From: Pseudomonas entomophila
GTDB lineage: Bacteria > Pseudomonadota > Gammaproteobacteria > Pseudomonadales > Pseudomonadaceae
NCBI RefSeq assembly: GCF_013523165.1
Contig: NZ_JAAMQI010000008.1
Span: forward strand, 124,001-188,000
Direction: 5' to 3'
DNA length: 64,000 nucleotides
The notes below the pieces were generated by a model that worked only from the letters and a program-made list of their open reading frames with translations, ran no database searches and was not told the DNA's origin. Position 1 is the first letter of the stretch. Each line of letters opens with the position of its first letter. This document shows positions 18,465 to 27,198 of the stretch, in pieces. The translations under genes were made by a program, and so were the position numbers.

Positions 18465-18998
18465 CTACAGGTCCGCGTCCTCGACCACGCGCACCTGGCT
18501 GGCGTCCAGCGCATAGGCTGCGTCGGCCAGGTCATTGCTGACCTTCTCGACCTTGAGCGTCCCGCTGACCCACAGCGGCGTGTAGATGTCGTCGAGCTTC
18601 AGCCCCTTGGGGTAGCGCACGAGCACCAGCTGGTTCGGCGGCGGCGGCGGCACGTGAATGCAGGCCCCCGGATACGGCACGAGGAAGAACAGCGTGCTGT
18701 GGCCCTTGGCATCGCTTTCGAGCGGCACGGGGTAGCCACCCAGGCGGATGTGCTTGCCGTTGAGGGCAGGCACGGTCTTGGTCGAATACATCACTGCCGG
18801 CAACCCTTTGCCCTGCTTGAGGCCGCCCTTGTCGGTGAAGGTGCCCAAAGCTTCGGGTGAGTTGTGGTCGATGTCGGGCATCTGCTCGAGCGCCTTCTGG
18901 TCGGACCGCGGCATCAGGTCGAGCCAGTCGGTCTCAGGCAGTTCGGCGTGGGCCAGGGCGCTGGCCAGGACAAGCGGGAGGAAAAACAAGGCACGCAT
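18465..18998 (-). CDS. DUF3299 secreted protein
   Basis: A 177-residue protein with a clear Sec signal peptide (MRALFFLPLVLASALAHA, cut near residue 18). The mature part has the DUF3299 pattern: LNGKHIRLGGYPVPLE, LFFLVPYPGACIHVPPPPPNQ and a final WVSGTLKVE strand. Function is unknown; homologues sit in the periplasm and are sometimes near lipoprotein or ABC export genes. Here it is convergent with the mutarotase gene and next to a small GlsB-type membrane protein. Confidence 0.85.
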   Translation of the reverse strand: MRALFFLPLVLASALAHAELPETDWLDLMPRSDQKALEQMPDIDHNSPEALGTFTDKGGLKQGKGLPAVMYSTKTVPALNGKHIRLGGYPVPLESDAKGHSTLFFLVPYPGACIHVPPPPPNQLVLVRYPKGLKLDDIYTPLWVSGTLKVEKVSNDLADAAYALDASQVRVVEDADL

Positions 18999-19047
18999 GG
19001 AGAACGCTCGGCAACCCAGATGAATTGCCGCGCATTCTAGCCTGCAA

Positions 19048-19293
19048 TCAACGTTTCTTGATGAAACCGTAGATGACCAGCAGCACGATAGCGCCGATCA
19101 GTGCGCCGAAGAAGCCGGCAGCCTGGCCCGCCTGATAGATGCCCAGCGCCTGACCACCGTAGGTGGCCACCAGCGAACCGGCGATGCCCAGCAGGATGGT
19201 CATGATCCAGCCCATGCTGTCGTCGCCGGGTTTCAGGAAGCGCGCCAGCAGGCCGACGATGAGGCCGATGAAGATGGTGCCGATGATACCCAT
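19048..19293 (-). CDS. GlsB/YeaQ/YmgE family small membrane protein
   Basis: 81 residues forming three hydrophobic helices with Gly-rich faces (IGLIVGLLARFLKPGDD; GLLARFL and GALIGAIVLLVIYGF). The family (transglycosylase-associated protein family) is stress-linked in enterobacteria and function is not established. Separated from the upstream purK stop by 87 bases and on the same strand. Confidence 0.87.
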   Translation of the reverse strand: MGIIGTIFIGLIVGLLARFLKPGDDSMGWIMTILLGIAGSLVATYGGQALGIYQAGQAAGFFGALIGAIVLLVIYGFIKKR

Positions 19294-19380
19294 GAAGAAT
19301 CCCTCTGAAATGACATGAAAGGCCCACCGAGACGATGGGCGTGTGCCACTTCAGAGAGCGCGCGAGGCGCGGAGGTTCCA

Positions 19381-20463
19381 TCAGTCGGCGATCAGGGCCT
19401 CGACATCGGCTATCCGCGCGCGCAGGGTCGGCAGGTCGGCGCAACGCAGCGTGGCATGGCCCACTTTGCGACCGGCCTTGAAGGCCTTGCCGTAGTGATG
19501 CACATGGCAGCCCTCGATCGACACGACGCTCGCCACCGGAGGGACTTCGCCGATGAAGTTGAGCATTGCGCTTTCGCCGACCTTGGCGGTCGAACCCAGC
19601 GGCAGGCCGGCGATGGCGCGCAGGTGGTTCTCGAACTGGCTGCTCTCGGCGCCCTCGATGGTCCAGTGCCCGGAGTTGTGCACCCGTGGCGCGATCTCGT
19701 TGGCCTTGAGGCCACCGTCGACCTCGAAGAACTCGAACGCCATCACGCCGACGTAGTCCAGCGCCTTCAGGACCCGGCCGACATAGTCCTCGGCCAGCCC
19801 TTGCAAGGGATGCGCTTGGCTGGCCACCGACAAGCGCAGGATGCCGCTGTCGTGGGTGTTGTGGACCAGCGGGTAGAAGCGCGTCTCGCCATCGCGTGCA
19901 CGCACCGCGATCAGCGACACTTCGCCGGTGAACGGCACGAAGCCTTCGAGCAGGCACGGCACCGCGCCCAGTTCGGCGAAGGTCCCGACGACGTCCTGTT
20001 CGCTGCGCAGGACTTTCTGGCCCTTGCCGTCATAGCCCAGCGTGCGGGTCTTGAGCACTGCCGGCAGGCCGATGCGGGCCACCGCCGCCTCGAGATCGGC
20101 CTGCGAATGGATGTCGGCGAACGCCGGGGTCGGAATGCCCAGGTCACGGAACAGGCTTTTCTCGAACAGGCGATCGCGCGCGATACGCAGCGCCTCGGCG
20201 CCCGGGTAGACCGGTACGAACTGCGAGAGGAACGCGACCGTTTCGGCCGGCACGCTCTCGAACTCGAAGGTCACCAGGTCGACCTGGTCGGCCAGGCGAC
20301 GCAGGGCGTCCTGGTCGTCGTAGCCGGCCAGCAGGTGCTGGCCCAGGGGCGCGGCACAAGCGTCGACGGCCGGGTCGAGGAAGGTGAACTCCAGGCCCAG
20401 TGGCGTTCCCGCCAGGGCCAGCATGCGGCCCAGCTGGCCGCCACCGATTACACCGATCTTCAT
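19381..20463 (-). CDS. purK: N5-carboxyaminoimidazole ribonucleotide synthase
   Basis: An ATP-grasp enzyme that carboxylates aminoimidazole ribonucleotide with bicarbonate in purine synthesis. The N-terminal GVIGGGQLGRMLALAG loop (residues 4-19), the TRTLGYDGKGQ ATP-lid region (near 145) and FEVDG/NEIAPRVHNSGHW (near 250-275) are all present. ATG 20463 gives 360 residues, normal length. It follows purE after ten bases and so forms a purEK operon. Confidence 0.96.
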   Translation of the reverse strand: MKIGVIGGGQLGRMLALAGTPLGLEFTFLDPAVDACAAPLGQHLLAGYDDQDALRRLADQVDLVTFEFESVPAETVAFLSQFVPVYPGAEALRIARDRLFEKSLFRDLGIPTPAFADIHSQADLEAAVARIGLPAVLKTRTLGYDGKGQKVLRSEQDVVGTFAELGAVPCLLEGFVPFTGEVSLIAVRARDGETRFYPLVHNTHDSGILRLSVASQAHPLQGLAEDYVGRVLKALDYVGVMAFEFFEVDGGLKANEIAPRVHNSGHWTIEGAESSQFENHLRAIAGLPLGSTAKVGESAMLNFIGEVPPVASVVSIEGCHVHHYGKAFKAGRKVGHATLRCADLPTLRARIADVEALIAD

Positions 20464-20473
20464 GGGGATAGCC

Positions 20474-20965
20474 TCAGGCCTGACGCGGGTCCGGATTGTC
20501 CAGGACGGTTTCGGTCTGCTCGTTGCGGAACTGCTTGAGCGCTGCGTGATACTCAGGATAGCGGGCGCCCAGGATGCTCGCCGACAGCAGCGCGGCGTTG
20601 ACCGCCCCGGCCTTGCCGATGGCCAGGGTGGCGACCGGCACGCCTGCCGGCATCTGCACGATCGAGAGCAGTGAATCGACACCCGAGAGCATGGACGACT
20701 GCACCGGCACGCCCAGCACCGGCAGGTGGGTCTTGGCCGCACACATGCCCGGCAAGTGGGCAGCGCCACCCGCACCGGCGATGATCACCTCGATGCCACG
20801 GCCTTCGGCCTCTTCGGCGTACTGGAACAACAGGTCCGGGGTACGGTGGGCGGACACCACCTTCACCTCGTAGGGAATGCCGAGCCGTTCCAGCATATCG
20901 GCGGTGTGGCTAAGGGTGGACCAATCGGACTTGGAGCCCATGATCACGCCAACCAGTGCACTCAT
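20474..20965 (-). CDS. purE: N5-carboxyaminoimidazole ribonucleotide mutase
   Basis: Moves the carboxyl group made by PurK to give CAIR. The 163-residue protein has the class I signature [10 protein letters not shown] (6-15), the catalytic-site SAHRTPD (near 44-50) and [10 protein letters not shown] (near 73-82). The start is ATG 20965, fixed by GGAGAGG nine bases upstream. The frame is open further upstream through a leader hairpin, but that part is unlikely to be translated as PurE. Confidence 0.96.
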   Translation of the reverse strand: MSALVGVIMGSKSDWSTLSHTADMLERLGIPYEVKVVSAHRTPDLLFQYAEEAEGRGIEVIIAGAGGAAHLPGMCAAKTHLPVLGVPVQSSMLSGVDSLLSIVQMPAGVPVATLAIGKAGAVNAALLSASILGARYPEYHAALKQFRNEQTETVLDNPDPRQA

Positions 20966-21008
20966 CGTCGTGCCTCTCCTGCAAGCGCCCTGCGGCGCGC
21001 CAAAAGCA

Positions 21009-21040
21009 ACGAGCCACGCGCGGGTACCGGCGTGGCTCGT
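21009..21040 (-). promoter_or_regulatory. Long perfect hairpin in the purEK leader
   Basis: ACGAGCCACGC (21009-21019) and GCGTGGCTCGT (21030-21040) pair perfectly over 11 bases. On the purE-sense strand the hairpin is followed by TGCTTTTGG and then the ribosome site about 45 bases on. It could be an attenuator or a protein-binding leader element. No named riboswitch is recognised. Confidence 0.5.
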
Positions 21041-21224
21041 CATACGGATTCTGAATCGACCGGTGGGTCGAAGGCGCGGGAGTATAGCCTAACGCCCGAG
21101 CGCCCGCCCACCCCCGTCCATCACGGGCAAGCCGGCCTCGCGAAGCGCAACGAAGGCTTTCCCGATGCCAGAGAAACGTCGGCTCGCCTACCGTCCGTGT
21201 CCCTTTCCCATTGGAGGACACCCC

Positions 21225-21854
21225 ATGCGCATCTTGAAATCCTTCGTCGTGTTGCTTGCCTTGTGCGTCTCCGTGCACGTCGGGCCCGCGCTCGCGGCGC
21301 GCTCGCTGGTCGTCACGGTCTACCTGCACGACGAACTGGCCGATGTCGACGAGGCCGCCGTGCACGCGCAGTATTTCCAGCACTGGCTGGACGAAATGCG
21401 TCGCTTCACCACGCATCCGATCGAGCTGGTCTTTCGGCGCAACGTGCCGGCGGTCACCGACATCGACTACGTCGGCCTGGCGTCTGCGGACATTCTGCGA
21501 CGGTTCACCCAAGAGATCAGTTACCTGCCGCAGGCGCTCCCGTTCTCGTTCATGCGCAAGCACCTGTTGCTGACGCGGGGCGTGTACGACCGCTCTGGCC
21601 TGAACTACAACGCAGGGCTTGCCGCTTACAAGGGTACGACCGCGATCGCTTCGCTGAATGCCTATTCGGCGCCTGCCCATGAGATCGGCCATCTGCTGTC
21701 GGCCACCCATGAAGACGCCGAACTCAGGTTCAATGGCTGGGTCTGCGAGACGTACACGCACCCCCGCGTCCCGCTACGCTCGAACTGCTACCGCTACAGC
21801 GAGGCCAACCGGGCCAAAATCGCCGAGTACCTGCAGGTGAACTCAAGACGCTGA
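21225..21854 (+). CDS. Secreted zinc metalloprotease-like protein (metzincin-type motif)
   Basis: A 209-residue protein with a signal peptide (MRILKSFVVLLALCVSVHVG..., cut near residue 25). The central motif HEIGHLLSATH (152-162) matches the metzincin pattern HExxHxxGxxH, with Ser159 replacing Gly and His152, His156 and His162 as likely zinc ligands and Glu153 as catalytic base. I see no Met-turn methionine after the motif. Cys174 and Cys188 could form a disulfide. ATG 21225 follows TTGGAGGA. Its end overlaps the convergent LysR gene by 12 bases. Substrate is unknown. Confidence 0.75.
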   Translation: MRILKSFVVLLALCVSVHVGPALAARSLVVTVYLHDELADVDEAAVHAQYFQHWLDEMRRFTTHPIELVFRRNVPAVTDIDYVGLASADILRRFTQEISYLPQALPFSFMRKHLLLTRGVYDRSGLNYNAGLAAYKGTTAIASLNAYSAPAHEIGHLLSATHEDAELRFNGWVCETYTHPRVPLRSNCYRYSEANRAKIAEYLQVNSRR

Positions 21855-22763
21855 ACCCTCCGCCTGCGCGCTGGACGACTCCAGCTTGCGCCACAGCAGG
21901 CGGACGTTGGCCTTGCGCACCAGTGCGCAGCGGTACAGGCGAATCTCCAGCGGCACATGCCAATGCGCCGTGCCGCAGATGGCCAGTTCGCCGCGCTCGA
22001 GTTCGGCGCGCACCGACAGACGCGGTACCCAGGCGATGCCCAGGCCCTCCAGCGCCATGCTCTTGAGGCTGTCGGCCATCGCCGTTTCGTAGACCGTGGT
22101 GTAGCGCAATTTGCGCTGACGCAGCAACAGGCTCACCGAGCGCCCGAGAAAGGCACCGGCGCTGTAGGCGAGCAACGGGACACTGCCGTCGCCTTCCAGA
22201 TCGAAGAGTGGCCGACCCTCTCCATCGACGGCGCAAACCGGCAGCATCTCGGTCGTTCCCATGTGCAAGGAAGGGAAGATCTCGGCGTCCATCTGCAGTG
22301 CGGCGTCAGGGTCGTAGAACGCCAGCATCAGGTCACAGCCACCCTCGCGCAGCGCATGCACGGCCTCACCCACGTTCGTGGCGACCAGACGCGTCGCGAT
22401 GTTCAGGCCTTCGTTGCGCAGTTGCGCCACCCAACGCGGGAAAAACCCCAGGGCCAGCGAGTGCGCCGCGGCAATTTGCACCACCTCGCCCTGCCCGCCT
22501 TCGAGATGATGAAGGTGGCGCACCACTTCGCTCAGCTGGTCGACCACCGTGCGCGCCGTGACCAGGAACAGCTGGCCTGCCTCGGTCAGCTCGATCGGTG
22601 TCCTGGAGCGATTGACCAGTGTCAGCCCCAGGGCCGCTTCCAAGCTGCGGATGCGTCGGCTGAACGCCGGCTGGGTGACGAAGCGTTTTTCGGCCGCCTG
22701 CGAGAAGCTTCGGGTCGCCGCCAGGGCACTGAAGTCCTCGAGCCATTTGCTTTCCAGATTCAT
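21843..22763 (-). CDS. LysR-type transcriptional regulator, divergent from aspA
   Basis: 306 residues. The N-terminal winged helix (1-65) is typical: FSALAATRSFSQAAEKRFVTQPAFSRRI then EAALGLTLVNRS. The remainder is a LysR effector-binding domain. Divergent from aspA with a shared 178-base intergenic region holding a palindromic TATGC-N7-GCATA site, so it is the likely regulator of aspA. Effector unknown. Confidence 0.92.
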   Translation of the reverse strand: MNLESKWLEDFSALAATRSFSQAAEKRFVTQPAFSRRIRSLEAALGLTLVNRSRTPIELTEAGQLFLVTARTVVDQLSEVVRHLHHLEGGQGEVVQIAAAHSLALGFFPRWVAQLRNEGLNIATRLVATNVGEAVHALREGGCDLMLAFYDPDAALQMDAEIFPSLHMGTTEMLPVCAVDGEGRPLFDLEGDGSVPLLAYSAGAFLGRSVSLLLRQRKLRYTTVYETAMADSLKSMALEGLGIAWVPRLSVRAELERGELAICGTAHWHVPLEIRLYRCALVRKANVRLLWRKLESSSAQAEGSAS

Positions 22764-22828
22764 TCACCACGCTCCGTCTGCACCACCATGGAACACGCTC
22801 GAACACACGTCGGCGTCACATCGATCGT

Positions 22829-22845
22829 TATGCCGTTTGTGCATA
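22829..22845. promoter_or_regulatory. LysR-type operator between lysR and aspA
   Basis: TATGCCGTTTGTGCATA is a perfect interrupted palindrome (TATGC-N7-GCATA) containing the T-N11-A core. It lies 66 bases from the lysR start and 97 bases from the aspA start, as expected for a regulator that controls both. Confidence 0.65.
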
Positions 22846-22941
22846 GGTTAGCGTGCAACAGCATTGGCCGGCAAACCTTCAAATCCCTAGCATTGACGGC
22901 ATTCCGGCGTGTGCCGGGTCAAAATCGAGATGATCTCTATC

Positions 22942-24366
22942 ATGTCCTCCGCTGCATCGTTCCGTGTCGAAAAAGATCTGCTTGGTACCCTCGAAGTCCC
23001 TGCCGATGCGTACTACGGCATCCAGACGCTTCGCGCCACCAACAACTTCCACCTGTCCGGCGTCCCGCTGTCGCACTACCCGAAGCTGGTCGTGGGTCTG
23101 GCGATGGTCAAGCAAGCCGCGGCCGATGCGAACCGTGAGCTGGGCCACCTGAGCGAGGCCAAGCACGCCGCCATCAGCGAAGCCTGCGCACGCCTGATCC
23201 GTGGCGACTACCACGAGCAGTTCGTGGTGGACATGATCCAGGGTGGCGCCGGTACCTCGACCAACATGAACGCCAACGAGGTCATCGCCAACATCGCGCT
23301 GGAGGTCATGGGCCGCCAGAAAGGCGAATACCAGTACCTGCACCCGAACAATGACGTGAACATGGCGCAGTCGACCAACGACGCCTATCCGACCGCCATT
23401 CGCCTGGGCCTGCTGCTGGGTCACGACACCCTGCTGGCCAGCCTCGACAGCCTGATCCAGGCCTTCGCCGGCAAAGGCCAGGAATTCGACCACGTCCTGA
23501 AGATGGGCCGTACCCAGCTGCAGGATGCCGTGCCGATGACCCTCGGCCAGGAATTCCGCGCCTTCGCCACCACGCTGACCGAAGACCTCAACCGTCTGCG
23601 CAGCCTGGCACCGGAGCTGCTGACCGAAGTCAACCTGGGCGGTACCGCCATCGGCACCGGCATCAACGCCGACCCTGGCTACCAGGCCCTGGCCGTGCAG
23701 CGCCTGGCGCTGATCAGCGGCCAGCCGCTGGTTCCGGCGGCCGACCTGATCGAGGCGACGTCCGACATGGGCGCCTTCGTGCTGTTCTCCGGCATGCTCA
23801 AGCGTACCGCGGTCAAGCTGTCGAAGATCTGCAACGACCTGCGCCTGCTCTCCAGCGGCCCACGCACCGGCATCAACGAGATCAACCTGCCTGCGCGTCA
23901 GCCCGGCAGCTCGATCATGCCAGGCAAGGTCAACCCGGTGATTCCGGAAGCGGTCAACCAGGTGGCCTTCGCCATCATGGGCAACGACCTGGCGCTGACC
24001 GTCGCGGCCGAAGGTGGCCAGCTGCAGCTCAACGTCATGGAGCCGCTGATCGCCTACAAGATCTTCGACTCGATCCGCCTGTTGCAACGCGCCATGGACA
24101 TGCTGCGCGAGCACTGCGTGGTCGGCATCACTGCCAACGAACAGCGTTGCCGTGAGCTGGTCGAGCATTCGATCGGCCTGGTCACTGCCCTGAACCCTTA
24201 CATCGGCTACGAGAACTCCACCCGTATCGCCCGTGTCGCCCTGGAAACCGGGCGCGGCGTGCTGGAACTGGTTCGCGAAGAAGGCCTTCTGGACGACGCG
24301 ATGCTCGATGACATCCTGCGTCCGGAAAACATGATCGCACCCCGTCTGGTTCCGCTGAAGGCGTGA
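22942..24366 (+). CDS. aspA: Aspartate ammonia-lyase (L-aspartate to fumarate + NH3)
   Basis: A fumarase/aspartase superfamily homotetrameric enzyme. The 474-residue protein has GTSTNMNANE near 104-113, the NDVNMAQSTND block near 140 and the flexible catalytic loop GSSIMPGKVNP from residue 322. It supports growth on aspartate and feeds fumarate to the TCA cycle. ATG 22942 (MSSAAS) fits the homologues; an in-frame ATG 33 bases upstream is less likely. A strong terminator follows. Confidence 0.96.
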   Translation: MSSAASFRVEKDLLGTLEVPADAYYGIQTLRATNNFHLSGVPLSHYPKLVVGLAMVKQAAADANRELGHLSEAKHAAISEACARLIRGDYHEQFVVDMIQGGAGTSTNMNANEVIANIALEVMGRQKGEYQYLHPNNDVNMAQSTNDAYPTAIRLGLLLGHDTLLASLDSLIQAFAGKGQEFDHVLKMGRTQLQDAVPMTLGQEFRAFATTLTEDLNRLRSLAPELLTEVNLGGTAIGTGINADPGYQALAVQRLALISGQPLVPAADLIEATSDMGAFVLFSGMLKRTAVKLSKICNDLRLLSSGPRTGINEINLPARQPGSSIMPGKVNPVIPEAVNQVAFAIMGNDLALTVAAEGGQLQLNVMEPLIAYKIFDSIRLLQRAMDMLREHCVVGITANEQRCRELVEHSIGLVTALNPYIGYENSTRIARVALETGRGVLELVREEGLLDDAMLDDILRPENMIAPRLVPLKA

Positions 24367-24419
24367 CCGACGCAGCACCGCTCACCAGGTCGAGGGACTA
24401 GACACCTCTCAACCTTTGA

Positions 24420-24452
24420 GGGCCCGAGCCTAGCGCTCCGGGCCCTTTTTTT
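24420..24452 (+). terminator. Intrinsic terminator of aspA
   Basis: GGGCCC-GAGC pairs with GCTC-CGGGCCC around a short loop, followed by seven T (24446-24452). It begins 54 bases after the aspA stop and reaches into the stop codon of the convergent MocR gene. Confidence 0.9.
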
Positions 24453-26004
24453 ATGCCTGCGCTCCAGGCGTCCGCCCTGCGCGCCAGGCCTTGCGCAGCC
24501 GCATCGTCGCTTCGGCGATGGCAGGCTCCGGCACGGCAGCGAAGCCCAGCACCAGCCCCGTGGGCCGGTCCTCGGCGGTTTCCACAGGCCCCGTCCAGTA
24601 ATCGCTCAAGGGGTTGATTTCGACCCCGGCCGTGCGTGCCGACGCGACCAAGGCCTGCTCGAGCGCCAGGCTCTCGACGTCGACCTTCACGTGCAGGCCT
24701 GCCACGACGGCCGGCATGGCGGCCAGGCCGGGAATGTCCGTGGGCCAACCGGCCTTGAGCACGTTGCGACGGCTGAGGGCGGCGCGGCGCATGCGGCGAA
24801 TGTGCCGCTGGAAGTGCCCGTCGGCGATGAACCGGGCCATCACCTGCTGTGTGCCGACTTCGGAATGACGCACTGCGAGCGCTCGACGCTGGACAAAGGA
24901 CGCCACCAGGTGACGAGGCAAGACCAGATAGCCCAGCCGCAGGGCCGGAAACGCGATCTTGCCGAACGTGCCGATGTAGACGACGCGCTGCTGGCGATCC
25001 AGGGCTGCCAGGGGGGCCAGAGGAGCCCCGCTGTAGCGGTACTCGCCGTCGTAGTCGTCTTCGATCACCCACCCCCCGACCCGTTCGGCCCACTCCAGCA
25101 GCGCCAGGCGGCGTGCCAGACTCAGGGTGACGCCGGTGGGATACTGATGGGCAGGCGTGACGTAGACGGCCTGGCACCCTTCGAGCGCCGTCAGACGCTC
25201 CACGCATAACCCGTCCTTGTCCACAGGGATGCCTGCCACCTGGCACCCGTTGGCGGCAAACGCATGCCCTGCCGCACGGTAGCCGGGGTTTTCCACAGCC
25301 ACACACCCTGCGTGTGGTACGAGCAGTTGTGCACAAAGGGTAATGGCCTCCTGGGCGCCCTGGGTGATCAGGATTTGATCAGCTGTGCACGTAAGACCTC
25401 TTGATCCGCGCAGGTAGGCTGCAATCAGCTCTCGCAATCCAGGGTCTCCCGCCGGATCGCCATAACCGAGCAGTGCAGGATCGGGGTGGCGCCAAAAGCC
25501 TGCCTGCAGGGCACTCCATACTTTGAAAGGAAAGAGATCGAAGGCAGGAACACCGACCCGGAAGGCCTTGGGTGGCGTACCAGGTGGCAGGGCCAGCACA
25601 GGCGACGCCAGGCGCTTCGAAGCGTCCGCGAAACCGAACTGACTGGACGGTTGGCCAGTGTCTGGCGCTACATTTGTGGATAACCCTGTTGATATCCCTG
25701 GGGGTAAGTCTGTGGATAGATCTGTGGACACATGCGTGAGGGCTTCGACATAGGTGCCATCTCCGACATGGCCTGCAATAAAGCCTTCAGCCTGGAGCTG
25801 ATCATAGGCACGCACCACGGTATTGCGTGAAACGCCCAAGGCGGTGGCCAACACACGTGAGGCCGGCATGCGTGTGCCTGTGCTCAAGCGGCCGTCCAGC
25901 ATGCGTTGGCGCAGGGCCTGGTACAGCTGTCGCGCCAGTGCCTGACGACCGTCGAACACGAGGCCGGCAGGATCGAACGGGAGGGAGACAGACGGTGGCG
26001 GCAC
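24451..26004 (-). CDS. MocR/PdxR-type transcriptional regulator (GntR plus aminotransferase)
   Basis: 517 residues. The N-terminal GntR winged helix (about 15-85; LARQLYQALRQRMLDGRL, GVSRNTVVRAYDQLQAEGF) is joined by a Ser/Thr-rich linker (about 90-130) to a PLP-dependent class I aminotransferase domain. The PLP lysine is Lys349 (GTFGKIAFPALRLGY) and DDYDGEYRYSG lies near 318. Such proteins sense PLP or amino compounds. GTG 26004 is the start used; no good ribosome site is seen. It is divergent from the PaiB-like gene. Confidence 0.9.
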   Translation of the reverse strand: MPPPSVSLPFDPAGLVFDGRQALARQLYQALRQRMLDGRLSTGTRMPASRVLATALGVSRNTVVRAYDQLQAEGFIAGHVGDGTYVEALTHVSTDLSTDLPPGISTGLSTNVAPDTGQPSSQFGFADASKRLASPVLALPPGTPPKAFRVGVPAFDLFPFKVWSALQAGFWRHPDPALLGYGDPAGDPGLRELIAAYLRGSRGLTCTADQILITQGAQEAITLCAQLLVPHAGCVAVENPGYRAAGHAFAANGCQVAGIPVDKDGLCVERLTALEGCQAVYVTPAHQYPTGVTLSLARRLALLEWAERVGGWVIEDDYDGEYRYSGAPLAPLAALDRQQRVVYIGTFGKIAFPALRLGYLVLPRHLVASFVQRRALAVRHSEVGTQQVMARFIADGHFQRHIRRMRRAALSRRNVLKAGWPTDIPGLAAMPAVVAGLHVKVDVESLALEQALVASARTAGVEINPLSDYWTGPVETAEDRPTGLVLGFAAVPEPAIAEATMRLRKAWRAGRTPGAQA

Positions 26005-26094
26005 GGATTGGACCCTTCAAGTGAACGCTCAATGGCTCTTACGCAGCGCCAATAGCCTGCCTACGATGGGGCTCTTTTCGCAAGGATCGCCGTC

Positions 26095-26724
26095 ATGTAT
26101 ACCGCCCGCCCTCATCAGGACCACGACTTCGAACGCCTTCACAGCCTCATGCGTCAGACGCGACTGGCCGTTCTGGTCACGCACGGCGAGCAGGGTCTGC
26201 TGGCGACCCATCTGCCTGTGGTCGTCGATGTCGACGACAGTGAACAGGGGACGGTGTACGGTCACCTCGCCCGCGCCAACCGCCAGTGGCAAGACCTGGC
26301 TGCAGGTGGCGAGGCCTTGCTCGTCTTCGCGGGCGCCAACGCCTACGTCAGCCCCACGTACTACCCGAGCAAGGCCGAGGACCCCCGCACGGTGCCGACG
26401 TGGAACTACCTGGCGGTGCATGCCTATGGCACGGCCGAAGTCATCCAGGACGTACCGAGCCTGTTGACGATCGTCACCCGCCTCACTGACCTGCACGAAG
26501 GCGGCAGGGCCAGCCCCTGGCAGGTGAGCGATGCGCCGGAGGACTACCTTGCCGGCATGCTGCGCGCGATCGTCGGGTTTCGCTTGCCGATCCATCGCCT
26601 GCAAGGCACACGCAAGCTCAGCCAGAACCGCTCGCAAGCCGACAGCGAAGGCGTGCGTGCAGGCCTGGCAGCCAGCCCCGACCCGCAGGACAACCACCTT
26701 GCCGCGCTGATGCGCCAACCTTGA
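26095..26724 (+). CDS. PaiB-type FMN-binding negative transcriptional regulator
   Basis: 209 residues of the PaiB family, a flavin-reductase-like split barrel that binds FMN or haem and in Bacillus represses sporulation and protease genes. Family features are QTRLAVLVTHGEQGLLATHLP (21-41), SPTYYPSK near 85, PTWNYLAVHAYG near 102 and the SQNRSQAD segment near 182. In Bacillus, paiB pairs with the GNAT gene paiA; here a GNAT gene follows 10 bases later. Divergent from the MocR gene across 90 bases. Confidence 0.88.
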   Translation: MYTARPHQDHDFERLHSLMRQTRLAVLVTHGEQGLLATHLPVVVDVDDSEQGTVYGHLARANRQWQDLAAGGEALLVFAGANAYVSPTYYPSKAEDPRTVPTWNYLAVHAYGTAEVIQDVPSLLTIVTRLTDLHEGGRASPWQVSDAPEDYLAGMLRAIVGFRLPIHRLQGTRKLSQNRSQADSEGVRAGLAASPDPQDNHLAALMRQP

Positions 26725-26734
26725 AGGAGCTTGC

Positions 26735-27181
26735 ATGACCGACCTGACGTTACGCCCTGTCACCGCATCCGACCATGCCGCCTGGCTGCCCTTGTGGACC
26801 GCCTACCTGGCGTTCTACCAGACTTCGCTGGCCGATGACGTCAGCGCAGTGACCTGGCAGCGCTTTCTCGACCCTGCCGAACCGACCCATGCGGCCCTGG
26901 CCTGGGTCGATGGCGAGGCCGTCGGCCTGGTGCAGTGGATCTACCATCGTTCCAACTGGAGCCTCGAGCCTGCCTGCTATCTTCAAGACGTATACGTGGC
27001 CCACACACGGCGTGGCCTGGGCATTGGCCGTCGCCTGATCGAGCAGGTCGGGGCTGCCGCCCGTGCAGCCGGCTGCACCAAGGTGCACTGGCTCACCCAC
27101 GAAACCAATGCCACGGCCATCGCACTGTACGAGCGCGTGGCCGAGCGGTCCGGCTTCATCCAGTTTCGCCAGATGCTTTGA
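26735..27181 (+). CDS. GNAT family N-acetyltransferase
   Basis: 148 residues with the acetyl-CoA-binding motif A at about 92-106 (RRGLGIGRRLIEQVG, fitting R/QxxGxG/A) and the C-terminal LYERVAERSGFIQFRQ strand. ATG 26735 has AAGGAG correctly spaced. It starts 10 bases after the PaiB-like gene, so the two are almost certainly co-transcribed; PaiA-like polyamine acetylation is possible but not shown. Confidence 0.88.
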   Translation: MTDLTLRPVTASDHAAWLPLWTAYLAFYQTSLADDVSAVTWQRFLDPAEPTHAALAWVDGEAVGLVQWIYHRSNWSLEPACYLQDVYVAHTRRGLGIGRRLIEQVGAAARAAGCTKVHWLTHETNATAIALYERVAERSGFIQFRQML

Positions 27182-27198
27182 CACGCCCGGAGATGAAC

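Noticed and set aside
21009..21040. purE leader hairpin as a purine riboswitch
   Set aside because: It lacks the three-way junction and conserved core of known purine riboswitches; kept only as an unexplained hairpin.
21118..21145. A fifth REP element before the metzincin-like gene
   Set aside because: CACGGGCAAGCCGGCCTCGC only partly resembles the REP core and has no inverted partner; too weak to list.
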